A stretch of DNA of 64,000 bases from Alphaproteobacteria bacterium (GTDB taxonomy: Bacteria; Pseudomonadota; Alphaproteobacteria; UBA8366), in contig JAJFJD010000019.1 of assembly GCA_021774335.1 (NCBI GenBank), positions 1 through 64,000 on the forward strand. Direction: 5' to 3'. Every line of letters begins with the position of its first letter. Position 1 is the first letter of the stretch. A program made the translations under genes and the position numbers. This document shows positions 46,769 to 55,661 of the stretch, piece by piece. The notes beneath the pieces are model-generated. The model did no database searches, was not told where the DNA came from, and worked only from the letters and a program-made list of their open reading frames with translations.

Positions 46769-46831
46769 CTCGACTGGAAGGTCCTGCAATTGGAAGGTTA
46801 TTCGGAGTCTAACCACGGGCGATAGACTGGG

Positions 46832-47524
46832 CTAGGGCTGGCCGTGCATCTGCCGGAGGCGCGCATGTTGCGCACCCCGCATGTGCGCCCGCATGGCGTC
46901 GTCGGCACCGTTCGCATCACGTAGGGCGATGGCGTCGACCACGGCATTATGTTCAGAGCACGCGGCTGTCGCACGGCCGAGGATGGAATAGGTGGTGTCG
47001 CCCAGCAGCGCCATCGAATCCCTGAGGCCATTCAACGATCGCAGGAGATAGCGGTTGTGGGCGGCAGCATAGATTGCGTTGTGGAAAGCGATGTTGTGGT
47101 CGGACAGGGCTTGTTCGCTCGCCGCAATCGATGATTCCATCCCGACCAGATCCTTCAACGATGCGATTTCCGCTACCGTGGCATGTTGGGCCGCGAGCGA
47201 GGCGGCGGTTCCCTCAAGAACCTCGCGCATGCGGTACAGCTCCATGACAGCCCCATGATCCAAGACCGTGACAGTCATGCCTTTATGCGGGGCGAAGGTA
47301 ATCAGGCCGTCGCGTTCCAACCGGCGGAAGGACTCGCGTATCGGGGTCCGGCTCATATCGAGCCAACTTGCCACGTCGAGTTCGCGCAGCCGGTCGCCCG
47401 GCCTGAGGACGCCTTCCATCACCGCGTGCCGCAGCAGGCTATGCGCGGCTTCGCTGCGTGAGGCGTATTGCCGATTGTCCCGGTTCTTCAGGGCAATCAT
47501 TTCTTCGGCGATTTGGTTGATCAT
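46832..47524 (-). CDS. GntR-family (FadR/FCD) transcriptional regulator
   Basis: A 230-residue GntR regulator. The winged helix-turn-helix covers residues 25-90 (GDRLRELDVASWL, MSRTPIRESFRRLERDGLI). The FCD effector domain follows, with the metal/ligand residues in LYRMREVLEG near 97, NIAFHNAIYAAAHN near 145 and the C-terminal EHNAVVDAI. Such proteins sense organic acids. It lies just upstream of the tcuA-like gene on the same strand, and the same palindrome occurs upstream of both, implying control of tcuA and itself. Confidence 0.9.
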   Translation of the reverse strand: MINQIAEEMIALKNRDNRQYASRSEAAHSLLRHAVMEGVLRPGDRLRELDVASWLDMSRTPIRESFRRLERDGLITFAPHKGMTVTVLDHGAVMELYRMREVLEGTAASLAAQHATVAEIASLKDLVGMESSIAASEQALSDHNIAFHNAIYAAAHNRYLLRSLNGLRDSMALLGDTTYSILGRATAACSEHNAVVDAIALRDANGADDAMRAHMRGAQHARLRQMHGQP

Positions 47525-47562
47525 TCGTGCGTACCGTTTCTAGTTTCGCCCCTAAAGTACAC

Positions 47563-47580
47563 GTGTATACAATTGTACAA
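47563..47580. promoter_or_regulatory. Probable GntR autoregulatory operator
   Basis: GTGTATACAATTGTACAA lies 39-56 bases upstream of the gntR start. It contains TGTATACAA, nine of ten bases of the TTGTATACAA palindrome at the tcuA promoter, and a second palindrome TTGTACAA at 47573-47580. Two adjacent half-site pairs suggest cooperative binding. Confidence 0.55.
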
Positions 47581-47786
47581 AAGAAATTTTCGTTAATGCG
47601 ACAATCCGCCCGCCCTGTGGACCGTAGCGCACAAAGCCTTTGATCGTCCCGGCGGAGAGCGATAGCGTGCGCATTCCGTCGGTAGCGGGACCAGAGGATC
47701 GTGGTGGCAGTCGACCAATCGGCCAAGATGCAGCGCAGGAGATACGGGGGTTCGGCCCTTCGAATTATCGCCGTGGGAGTGTCCGG

Positions 47787-48893
47787 ATGACGGTGATGCA
47801 TGTCATTACCGGTCTGGGAACCGGCGGTGCGGAACGGATGCTTGCCAATCTGTGTATTGCGCAGCAGCAAAACGGCGCATCGCCGGCCGTTATCAGCCTG
47901 TCGCCGGGCGGGTCGCAACGCGCCCGGATGCAGGGCGCCGGCGTGGTGGTTCACGATCTTGGGCTGCGCCGGGGTATTCCGAACCCCCTTGGACTGTTCC
48001 GCTTGGCTAAAATCATTCGCCACGAGAAACCGGCGGTCATCCAGAGTTGGATGTACCATGCCGACCTCGTTGCCCTGTTGTCACTTTGGCTGTCGGGACG
48101 GCGGTCGCGGACACGGCTGTATTGGGGCGTGCGCTGTTCGGATGTCGACCTGGGTGCGTATTCGCTGTCGTTGCGGGTCGTCGTACGGCTTTGTGCGTTG
48201 TTGTCGCAGTTCTCGGACGGGGTCGTTTACAATTCCCAGGCCGGGCGAATTGCTCACCGTAAGCTGGGGTATCAATCACGGCGTTCGGTCGTCGTCGACA
48301 ATGGGTTCGATACCGGCGATTTCGCGCCGGACATGGCGGGGCGCAAACAGGTTAGGCAGGAATTGGGCCTGTCCGAAGACGCCTTCGTGATCGCGATGGT
48401 TGCCCGCTACGACACGATGAAAGGATACGACACACTCCTGGCGGCGTTGCCGCGAAGCCGCGATGCCGTGTGCCTGGTGATCGGTGCGGGAACCGAGGCG
48501 CTGGCGGGGAAAACCGGCGTGGTTCCGCTTGGCGAGCGACATGACATCCCGCGGTTGCTGTCGGCGGTCGATGCGTTGGTCAGCCCGTCGCATTTCGGCG
48601 AAGGGTTTTCCAATGCGATCGGCGAGGCGATGGCGAGCGGGCTGCCCGTTGTCGCGACAGATGTGGGCGACGCGGCCCGGATTGTCGGCGACGCGGGGTT
48701 GATCGTGCCGCCGCGCGACCCGGACGCGCTGGCGTCGGCGCTGGCGAAGCTTCGGGACGATGCCGTCTTGCGCCGTAGTTTGGGTGAAAAGGCGCGGGCG
48801 CAGATCGAGCGTTCCTTCGGATTGCGGCGCAGCATCGATGCCTTCGAGGCCCTGCACAATGCGGCGGCAGCGCCGGAGAAGGCCACCTCATGA
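47787..48893 (+). CDS. GT4-family glycosyltransferase
   Basis: A 368-residue GT-B fold glycosyltransferase of family 4. It begins MHVITGLGTGGAERMLANL, the acceptor-domain loop. The C-terminal domain holds VIAMVARYDTMKGYDTLLAAL near residue 200 and the E-x7-E region GEGFSNAIGEAMASGLPVVATD near 270. I chose the ATG at 47787 because the fold starts there and GGGAG precedes it; the longer in-frame extension is unlike the family. Its last codons overlap the pabB start (ATGA). Confidence 0.88.
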   Translation: MTVMHVITGLGTGGAERMLANLCIAQQQNGASPAVISLSPGGSQRARMQGAGVVVHDLGLRRGIPNPLGLFRLAKIIRHEKPAVIQSWMYHADLVALLSLWLSGRRSRTRLYWGVRCSDVDLGAYSLSLRVVVRLCALLSQFSDGVVYNSQAGRIAHRKLGYQSRRSVVVDNGFDTGDFAPDMAGRKQVRQELGLSEDAFVIAMVARYDTMKGYDTLLAALPRSRDAVCLVIGAGTEALAGKTGVVPLGERHDIPRLLSAVDALVSPSHFGEGFSNAIGEAMASGLPVVATDVGDAARIVGDAGLIVPPRDPDALASALAKLRDDAVLRRSLGEKARAQIERSFGLRRSIDAFEALHNAAAAPEKATS

Positions 48894-50701
48894 CCGGAGT
48901 GCCCGGCACGCCCTATGTGTTGCTGGAAGATCATCTTGACCCGGCACGGCCGGCGCGGTTGTTCGACGATCCGATCAGCATTATCCGATGCGATGCGCCG
49001 GAGGATGTGCCGGCGGCACTGGACGCAATGGCTGCGGCGAACGCGGACGGACACTATCTCGCCGGGTTTCTCGCCTATGAACTTGGCTATGTCCTGGAAC
49101 CGAAACTGCTGCCACTTCTGCCGCCGCATCGGTCGCAGCCGTTGATCTGGATGGGTGTCTTCCCGAATTGTAGGGTGATCGCCGCTGACGGCAGTCCGCC
49201 GCTCGTGCCGGGGGCGTCGTCCTATGCGGCCGATGACTTGAGCCTATCGATCGACCGGGACGCCTATCTGGCGGGATTCGACCGGGTAAAGGACTACATC
49301 GTCGCGGGCGATGTGTATCAGATCAACCTGACCTTCAAGTATCGCTTCGATTTCACCGGTGATCCTGTTGCTTTCTATAACGATTTACGGCGTGAGCAAC
49401 GGGTGGGCCATGCGGCGTTGATTGGGGCCGAAGACTTTCACGTCCTGTCGCTGTCGCCCGAGCTGTTTCTGCGGACATGCAGCGGTGAAGCATCGATGCG
49501 GCCGATGAAGGGCACGGCGCCGCGCGGACGGACCCTGGAGGAAGACCGAGACCTCAAGGGGATGCTGATCGCCGACGAAAAATCGCGCGCGGAAAACCTC
49601 ATGATCCTCGACCTGATGCGTAACGATCTAGGCCGGCTCGCGGAAATCGGCTCGGTATCCGTGACCGACATGTTCCGCGTCGAGACCTTCCGCAGCCTGC
49701 ATCAGATGACGTCGGGCGTGTCCGCCCGGCTACGGGAGGATGTCGATCTGCCGGGGTTGATCCGAGGTATTTTCCCCTGCGGGTCGGTGACCGGCGCGCC
49801 GAAGATCCGCGCAATGGAGATCATCCGTGAGTTGGAGACGGAGCCGCGCGGCGTTTACACCGGCGCGGTCGGGATGATCGCACCGAATGGCGATGTGGAT
49901 CTGAATGTCGCGATCCGGACGATCATGCTCGACGATGCCGGGCAGGGCGAGCTGGGTATCGGCAGCGGAATCGTTTTCGACTCCGACGGTCCTGCCGAGT
50001 TCGCGGAATGCCTTTTGAAATCCGATTTCATGACCGGGCGTGACGCGCCGTTCGAGTTGATCGAAACGATGCGCTGGGACCGGGACGGCGGCTTCTACTT
50101 GCTGGACGAACATCTGGAGCGGCTATCGGAGTCCGCCGTCTATTTCGGGTTCGCGTGCGACGTGGACGCCGTTCGCAGGGCCTTGGACGGCGTTGCGGAT
50201 GGGCTGGCGGGGCCGTGCCATCGGGTACGGTTAACGCTGGACGAGTACGGCGAGATCGACGTGACGACCGCTGCCATCGACGCGCCGTCGGCCGACGCCC
50301 GGACCCGCTATGTCATCGCCGAGGAGACGACCGACAGCGCGAACCGCTTCCTGTTTCACAAGACGACGCGGCGCCAATTCTATGACCGGACCCGAGAGCG
50401 GCTGATGCGGGAGACCGGCTGCGACGAAGCGGTGTTCGTGAACGAGAAGGGTGAGCTTACCGAAGGCAGCTACACCAATCTCTTCGTAGAGCGCGATGGC
50501 CGCCTGCTGACACCGCCGCTCGCCTGCGGCCTGCTGAACGGTACGCTGCGCCGCGCGTTGCTGGCTGACCCTGACTGCGCGATAGAGGAAGCGGTCCTGA
50601 CGCCGCAGGACTTGGAAAAAGCCGATCGGGTCTATCTCGGCAACTCGGTGCGCGGGCTTGTACGGGCCGAGCCGGTCGATGCCATGCGTCGCGCCGGTTG
50701 A
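48890..50701 (+). CDS. pabB: Fused aminodeoxychorismate synthase I and lyase (PabB-PabC)
   Basis: A 603-residue fusion for 4-aminobenzoate (folate) synthesis. Residues 1-380 are the chorismate-binding domain: PMKGTAPRG holds Lys207, which PabB uses and TrpE lacks; CGSVTGAPKIRAMEII is near 302. Residues 383-603 are a class IV aminotransferase with the PLP lysine Lys491 in FHKTTRRQ and NEKGELTEGSYTN near 522, consistent with PabC. The amidotransferase PabA is not adjacent. The ATG overlaps the stop of the GT4 gene by four bases, so the genes are coupled. Confidence 0.92.
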   Translation: MTGVPGTPYVLLEDHLDPARPARLFDDPISIIRCDAPEDVPAALDAMAAANADGHYLAGFLAYELGYVLEPKLLPLLPPHRSQPLIWMGVFPNCRVIAADGSPPLVPGASSYAADDLSLSIDRDAYLAGFDRVKDYIVAGDVYQINLTFKYRFDFTGDPVAFYNDLRREQRVGHAALIGAEDFHVLSLSPELFLRTCSGEASMRPMKGTAPRGRTLEEDRDLKGMLIADEKSRAENLMILDLMRNDLGRLAEIGSVSVTDMFRVETFRSLHQMTSGVSARLREDVDLPGLIRGIFPCGSVTGAPKIRAMEIIRELETEPRGVYTGAVGMIAPNGDVDLNVAIRTIMLDDAGQGELGIGSGIVFDSDGPAEFAECLLKSDFMTGRDAPFELIETMRWDRDGGFYLLDEHLERLSESAVYFGFACDVDAVRRALDGVADGLAGPCHRVRLTLDEYGEIDVTTAAIDAPSADARTRYVIAEETTDSANRFLFHKTTRRQFYDRTRERLMRETGCDEAVFVNEKGELTEGSYTNLFVERDGRLLTPPLACGLLNGTLRRALLADPDCAIEEAVLTPQDLEKADRVYLGNSVRGLVRAEPVDAMRRAG

Positions 50702-50762
50702 CAATTCCCAGGCATTCTTCCGACCATGGGCCGATTGATTGTGAAACCGGAGGAAGAGAAAG

Positions 50763-51248
50763 ATGGCCAGTGAAACCGCGCTGAAGACACGGCACGATGG
50801 CAAGGTTCAGCACGTCTATGACATGAACGGATTGGGCGACGTGCCCGAGGGAGACACGAGCTGCGAGGTCATGAGCCCGCGTCATACTTCCGGCAAGTCG
50901 TCCTCCTATGGTGGTGCGCTGTTCGGCGAGAAGGTCATCGTCGGGGTGATCCACAAGGCGCGCGGATCCGGCTCGAAACGGCATACCCATCCCAACGAGC
51001 AGTTCAATTACGTGCTGCAAGGGACCCTGCAATGCGACATCGGCGATCAGACGATCTTTTGTCCGGCCGGACATTGTGTGCACATTCCCGCCGGGGTCGA
51101 GCATAGCTGCGTCGCGACGCCCGAGGAGGACGTGATCTTCTTCGTCGCCAAGGATACCCGGCACGGCATTGCCGGTCCGCCGGTCGATGGCGTCGAGGAC
51201 GGCCCGCGGTTCCTGGAAGGTTTCGGGCCGGACGCAAGTAACGACTAA
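50763..51248 (+). CDS. Cupin-domain protein
   Basis: A 161-residue single-domain cupin. Cupin motif 1 is KRHTHPNEQFNYVLQGTLQ near residue 68 (His, His, Glu ligands), and motif 2 is PAGHCVHIPAGVEHSCVA near 101. GGAGGAAGAG precedes the ATG. It is 61 bases after pabBC on the same strand and is followed by a VOC gene. Likely a metal-binding enzyme or sensor of unknown substrate. Confidence 0.85.
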   Translation: MASETALKTRHDGKVQHVYDMNGLGDVPEGDTSCEVMSPRHTSGKSSSYGGALFGEKVIVGVIHKARGSGSKRHTHPNEQFNYVLQGTLQCDIGDQTIFCPAGHCVHIPAGVEHSCVATPEEDVIFFVAKDTRHGIAGPPVDGVEDGPRFLEGFGPDASND

Positions 51249-51300
51249 CCGCCCTGGATTGCGGGCCCACTCGATTTCCAACCCATTGAGGAGACCAACA

Positions 51301-51672
51301 ATGAGCCTTGGCGCCTTTTCTGTCAGCCTGACAGTTAAAGACTTGGCCGCGTCGAAAGCCTTTTACGAGAAGCTCGGGTTCAGCGGCATCGGCGGTGACG
51401 AAAGTCAGAACTGGCTGATCCTCGCGAATGGCGACTGTGTGGTCGGCCTGTTCCAGGGGATGTTCGACAAGAACATGCTGACCTTCAATCCCGGCTGGGG
51501 GCCGGATGGGACGCCACTCGAAGAATTCGAGGACGTGCGGGACATCCAGAAGCGCTTGAAGGCGGACGGTGTTGCCATCGCGAGCGAGGCGGACGAGACA
51601 ACCAGCGGCCCGGCGAGTTTCGTCGTCGTCGACCCGGACGGCAATCCGGTGCTGGTCGACCAGCACGTATAG
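51301..51672 (+). CDS. VOC-family protein
   Basis: A 123-residue VOC protein starting MSLGAFSVSLTVKDLAASKAFYEKL, a textbook first module. The second module ends FVVVDPDGNPVLVDQHV. The metal positions are not both His/Glu (Ser8 region; Asp near the end), so it may bind rather than turn over its ligand. GGAGA precedes the ATG. It follows the cupin gene by 52 bases. Confidence 0.8.
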   Translation: MSLGAFSVSLTVKDLAASKAFYEKLGFSGIGGDESQNWLILANGDCVVGLFQGMFDKNMLTFNPGWGPDGTPLEEFEDVRDIQKRLKADGVAIASEADETTSGPASFVVVDPDGNPVLVDQHV

Positions 51673-51853
51673 TGCTTTTCGGCGACGTCGGGGGTTCTTG
51701 GCGTTCGGGATGCTTTGATATCGGTCAATGAGGCGCGCGCGATCGCGACGCATAGTTGCGGGACTGCTTGGGTTTTCGCGACCCTTGTAGGGAGGATCAT
51801 TGATGGGCGGGAGTACGCCGTCATCAAGCCGCTAAACCGCAAAGGTACCAACA

Positions 51854-52273
51854 ATGAAACACAACGAGCCTGTTTCCCATATCATGTCGAACGAGTTGCT
51901 GACCGTGCATGCGGCCCAGAAAGTCAGCGAAGTCTATACGTTGCTGACGGAGAACCGCATCCACCACGTGCCGGTCGTCAACGGCGAGAAGCCGATTGGC
52001 CTGATCAGTTCCAGCGACATGATGAAGCTTAGCCTTGATGCCTATGGAACCCCGGATTCCGCCAATTCGGAGTATCTGGACTCGCAATTCACCATCGAAC
52101 AGGTGATGTCGAACAATCTGGTCACGATTGGCGCTGATGAACCCATCCGAACGGCCGCCGAGAAGTTGAGCTCAGGATCGCTCCATTCGTTGCCCGTGGT
52201 TGGTGAGGACGGCATGCTGGTCGGCATCGTGACGACTACTGATCTCGTGAAATACCTGCTCGATCAGTATTGA
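51854..52273 (+). CDS. Two-CBS-domain protein
   Basis: A 139-residue protein made of two CBS motifs: VSHIMSNELLTVHAAQKV to NGEKPIGLISSSDMMK (about residues 6-58) and IEQVMSNNLVTIGADEPI to DGMLVGIVTTTDLVKYLL (about 78-136). Stand-alone CBS pairs sense adenine nucleotides and are sometimes stress linked. No partner gene is next to it. The ribosome binding site is AAAGG with a 9-base spacer. Confidence 0.88.
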   Translation: MKHNEPVSHIMSNELLTVHAAQKVSEVYTLLTENRIHHVPVVNGEKPIGLISSSDMMKLSLDAYGTPDSANSEYLDSQFTIEQVMSNNLVTIGADEPIRTAAEKLSSGSLHSLPVVGEDGMLVGIVTTTDLVKYLLDQY

Positions 52274-52324
52274 CGACGGCAACCTGGTTCCGGTCGCCGG
52301 ACACGCCTAGGGGGGCTGGGTCGG

Positions 52325-53119
52325 CTACCGGCCCTTATACTTGGGGGCGCGCTTCTCGACGAAGGCGCGGGGACCTTCTTTCGCGTCTTCTGTTTGTCCG
52401 ACGACCCAACGCAACGCGCCGCCGATCCGCATCGCCTGTTCGAAGGTTTCGTCCAACGCGGTCTGCGTGACTTCCTTGGCCGCCTTGACGGCGAGCGGGG
52501 CATGACCGGCGATGCGTGTCGCGATCTTCAGCGCCGTTGCCATCAGATCATCAACGGCAACCATGCGGCTGACGATGCCGACCCGCAGCGCGGTCTCGGC
52601 GTCGATGCGGTCGCCGGTGAGTATGAGCTCCATGGCGGCCGATTGCGGAATACTGCGCGCCAGACGCTGCGGACCACCACCGCCCGGGAAAAAGCCGTGG
52701 GTGATCTCGGGCAGGCCGAATTGCGCTTCGGTCGAGCAAATCCTGATATCGGCTGTGAGCGCCAGTTCCATACCACCCGCCAGACAGTAGCCGTCGATTG
52801 CCGCGATTAGCGGTTTCTCGAACTTCATTGTCGACCATCGCGCGTCCGGGTCGGCTTCGATAACCGCGGCCGGCGCGTTGTCCAGGTTGCGTTGCCCGCC
52901 GCCGGACGCGCGCTCCTTGAGGTCGGCGCCCGCACTGAACGTGCCGCCGGCACCGGTCAGGATCGCGGCGCGGATGTCCGGATCACTGCGCACCTGTTGC
53001 AGCCGTTCCATCAGTTGGCCGCCCATTTCCTGGTTGATGGCGTTGCGTTGTGTCGGCCGGTTCAGCGTAATGACGGCGACGCGGTCTTTGACTTCAAATA
53101 GTAGCGGATCGTCACTCAC
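52325..53119 (-). CDS. Enoyl-CoA hydratase/isomerase family protein
   Basis: A 264-residue crotonase-fold protein. The oxyanion-hole segments are TGAGGTFSAGADLK near residue 55 and IDGYCLAGGMELALTADIR near 107. The first catalytic Glu position is in GLPEITHGFFPGGGG near 138. The C-terminal half ends with RWVVGQTEDAKEGPRAFVEKR. It is the last gene of an operon with the split UxaA-family hydro-lyase (17-base gap). Confidence 0.9.
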   Translation of the reverse strand: MSDDPLLFEVKDRVAVITLNRPTQRNAINQEMGGQLMERLQQVRSDPDIRAAILTGAGGTFSAGADLKERASGGGQRNLDNAPAAVIEADPDARWSTMKFEKPLIAAIDGYCLAGGMELALTADIRICSTEAQFGLPEITHGFFPGGGGPQRLARSIPQSAAMELILTGDRIDAETALRVGIVSRMVAVDDLMATALKIATRIAGHAPLAVKAAKEVTQTALDETFEQAMRIGGALRWVVGQTEDAKEGPRAFVEKRAPKYKGR

Positions 53120-53136
53120 GCGATACCTCCCGGTTT

Positions 53137-54306
53137 CTAGAAACTTGCGCCGGCGACGCCGATCGTTGACTGCCCTGTGCCGTAAAGCTCTGTGTAGGTG
53201 TATTGCCCGTTCGCGACCCGCAACAGTTCGTCGTAGATGAGCTGCCCGCCTTGCTCGATCGTCATGTTACCGGACATGATCTCGCTGACGTCCACGTCCA
53301 GATCATCGAAGCCGCGCGACGCGGCAAGCGGATTGCCGGTGATCTTGATCGTCGGCGAGAAGGGATGCGATGACGGCTGCCCTAGGCCGGTGTTGAATCC
53401 GATGATCTGCGAACCACCCGCGGCCAGGCCGGTCATGGATTCGCAGGCTGGGGCCGGTGTGCTCATGAAATAGAACCCCGGGGGCTCCGGGATGACGGGC
53501 TCGCAATAGTCGACCACGCCCTGCAGCGGTTTGGTGCCGGCCTTCTTGACCGCGCCAAGCGCTTTCTCCGCGAGGGTCGTGAGACCGCCCTTGATATTGT
53601 CCGCGGACGGATTGGTCTCGCGGATATCCTCGACGCCGCCCATCCGGGACATTTCCTCCATATCGGCGATCGACTGGACGATCTTCGCCGCCACGTCCTT
53701 GTTCACCGACCGTTCGGCGAGCAGATGTTCGGCGCCCATGATTTCGGCGGTTTCCGACAAGACCACGGAGCCGCCGGCGTCCATCAGCAGATCCGCCGCG
53801 TGGCCGAGCGCCGGATTTCCAGTGATGCCGCTGCTGAAATCCGATCCGCCGCATTCCACGCCGAAGATGAGCTTTGACAGCGGCTGCTCGCTGCGCTGCG
53901 TGCTGGAGTGTTTCCGGACCATCTTGGCCGCGGCCACGATGCCTTTCTCGACGGCCCGCCACGTGCTGCCCACATCCTGGAAGGCGACGCACTCCACATC
54001 CTTGCCGGCCGCGGCGATCGGCTCGGCGAACGCTTCGGTCGACGTGTTGTGCAGTGAGACCAGAACAATACCGGCCAGATTCGGGTTCATCGCCATGCCA
54101 TGGATCGCCTTGAGGCGCATTTCGTGGTTGCGCCCGATCATCTTGCGACCGAACAGGTCGGTCACGAGATCGGTGCCGCGCACGTTTTCGGTGATTTTCC
54201 GGGCGATACCGTTGCAGTTGTCCATCAGCGAGATGATGCCGATCCGGTTCCGGACGCCGACGCTGCCGTTGCTTCGTGGATAACCGAAGAACATTTGTTG
54301 AGACAC
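53137..54306 (-). CDS. UxaA-family hydro-lyase, large subunit
   Basis: A 389-residue protein of the altronate/galactarate dehydratase family, lacking the N-terminal SAF domain, which is encoded by the neighbouring small gene. FGYPRSNGSVGVRNR is near residue 8; conserved Cys occur in DNCNGIAR, GVECGGSDFSSG and PAPACESMTG, positions that fit an Fe-S or iron site. The same two-part layout is known for (2R)-sulfolactate sulfo-lyase SuyA/SuyB, so the substrate could be a sugar acid or a sulfo-acid. It is 29 bases downstream of the small subunit gene. Confidence 0.82.
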   Translation of the reverse strand: MSQQMFFGYPRSNGSVGVRNRIGIISLMDNCNGIARKITENVRGTDLVTDLFGRKMIGRNHEMRLKAIHGMAMNPNLAGIVLVSLHNTSTEAFAEPIAAAGKDVECVAFQDVGSTWRAVEKGIVAAAKMVRKHSSTQRSEQPLSKLIFGVECGGSDFSSGITGNPALGHAADLLMDAGGSVVLSETAEIMGAEHLLAERSVNKDVAAKIVQSIADMEEMSRMGGVEDIRETNPSADNIKGGLTTLAEKALGAVKKAGTKPLQGVVDYCEPVIPEPPGFYFMSTPAPACESMTGLAAGGSQIIGFNTGLGQPSSHPFSPTIKITGNPLAASRGFDDLDVDVSEIMSGNMTIEQGGQLIYDELLRVANGQYTYTELYGTGQSTIGVAGASF

Positions 54307-54335
54307 TCCCTAGTAAGATCTGTGATCTGGCTGGA

Positions 54336-54644
54336 TCAGTCGACGACGTTGTGGACGTGCACGTGGTTTCCCAGGCCGATGTTCTGTGATGCCTGGCCAA
54401 TGACCTCGCCGTATTTCAGGACCTTGTCGCCTTCGGCGATTTCCCGGACGGCGATTTTGTGGCCGCGCGGGATGGGATCGATCGCCGCGACCGAAATCAT
54501 TTCCTGACCCCGCCGGATCGAGACGTCGCTGCCGGACTCGATATCACGCAGGCAGACGGCGATATTGTCGCTTTCCGAGATCACGATGGCGTCGAGAACG
54601 CCGCCGTCCGCGGACGGCCTCAACGCTGATTCTGTATCTGGCAT
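54336..54644 (-). CDS. UxaA-family hydro-lyase, small SAF-domain subunit
   Basis: A 102-residue SAF-domain protein corresponding to the N-terminal domain of altronate dehydratase and to SuyA. The run from DNIAVCLRDI near residue 25 through IPRGHKIAV and KYGEVIGQA to GNHVHVHNV is typical. The family's metal-coordinating His residues are present (GHK, HVHVHN). It starts the three-gene operon with the large subunit and an enoyl-CoA hydratase. An inverted repeat lies upstream at 54682. Confidence 0.85.
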   Translation of the reverse strand: MPDTESALRPSADGGVLDAIVISESDNIAVCLRDIESGSDVSIRRGQEMISVAAIDPIPRGHKIAVREIAEGDKVLKYGEVIGQASQNIGLGNHVHVHNVVD

Positions 54645-54681
54645 TGCAATGCCTTTCTTTTGACGCTGCTTAACGTAAGGG

Positions 54682-54711
54682 GCTTCTTGCTTCCTTTATA
54701 AAGCAACAAGC
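54682..54711. promoter_or_regulatory. Inverted repeat upstream of the UxaA-like operon
   Basis: GCTTCTTGCTT (54682-54692) and AAGCAACAAGC (54701-54711) form an 11-bp inverted repeat with one mismatch and an 8-base centre. A perfect palindrome CTTTATAAAG (54694-54703) sits inside. Its AT-rich centre could be a -10 region, with the repeat as an operator. It lies 38 bases upstream of the small-subunit start and between divergent genes. Confidence 0.4.
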
Positions 54712-54809
54712 GACGGCAGCGCGAATGGGCCATGCCAATCCGCTGTATGTGCCATGGATGCCGGTTCGCGCTAGACTGGCGCTAACGCGGCCTATGGGGA
54801 ATGAATGCG

Positions 54810-55625
54810 ATGAGCCTCCAATCCATTGAAGTGCGGAAGTTAACACCGACAATCGGCGCCGAGATTTCCGGCGTGGATATCGCGGCAGGGATCAGCAACA
54901 GCCAGTTCGAGCAAATCCATCAGGCGTTGCTCGACAATCTCGTCATCTTCTTCCGTGATCAGGACATCACCCTCGATCAGCACAAGGATTTCGGCCGCCA
55001 TTTCGGCAAGCTGCATGTTCATCCGCAGCCTAGCGTTCCCGTGGAGGGGCATCCGGACGTGATTGCCGTAAAGGCCGACGAGAATTCTACGCGGGTCTCG
55101 GGCCAGTACTGGCATTCTGACGTGACATGCGACCTGGAACCACCGATGGGGTCGATCCTGCACTTGCTCGAAGTACCCGAGAACGGCGGCGGCGATACCT
55201 TGTTCGGCAACATGTATGCGGCCTATGAGGCGCTGTCCGAACCGATGCGCAAATTTCTCGATGGCCTGACCGCGCATCATGACGGGGAACACTTCCGGCC
55301 CCGGACCAGCGATACCTCGAAGGAGTTTCCGCGCGCCGAGCATCCGGTCGTCCGCACGCATCCGGAAACCGGGCGCAAGGCGCTGTTCGTGAACCGTATC
55401 TTCACCACCGAGATTGTCGGCTTTTCGAAAGAGGAAAGCGACGCCCTGCTCGAGATGCTGTACCGGCATATCGAGAAGCCCGCGTGGCAATGCCGATTCA
55501 AATGGGAGCCGAATTCGATCGCCTTTTGGGATAACCGCAGCGTTCTGCACAATGCAATGTGGGATTATTTCCCGCAGCGCCGCTTCGGCTATCGCGTCAC
55601 CGTCTGTGGGGACAAGCCTTATTAG
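54810..55625 (+). CDS. TauD/TfdA-family dioxygenase
   Basis: A 271-residue Fe(II)/2-oxoglutarate dioxygenase. The N-terminal signature is IGAEISGVDIAAGI near residue 14. Iron ligands are in YWHSDVTCD near 98 and VLHNAMWDY near 245; RFGYRVTVCG carries the 2-oxoglutarate Arg. I chose the ATG at 54810 because GGGGA is 7 bases upstream; an ATG three codons earlier is too close to that site. The quinone oxidoreductase gene follows after 36 bases, a possible two-gene operon. Confidence 0.87.
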   Translation: MSLQSIEVRKLTPTIGAEISGVDIAAGISNSQFEQIHQALLDNLVIFFRDQDITLDQHKDFGRHFGKLHVHPQPSVPVEGHPDVIAVKADENSTRVSGQYWHSDVTCDLEPPMGSILHLLEVPENGGGDTLFGNMYAAYEALSEPMRKFLDGLTAHHDGEHFRPRTSDTSKEFPRAEHPVVRTHPETGRKALFVNRIFTTEIVGFSKEESDALLEMLYRHIEKPAWQCRFKWEPNSIAFWDNRSVLHNAMWDYFPQRRFGYRVTVCGDKPY

Positions 55626-55661
55626 CGGCAGGGTGATCCAGGAAAAGGGGAGGTCAGGCCG

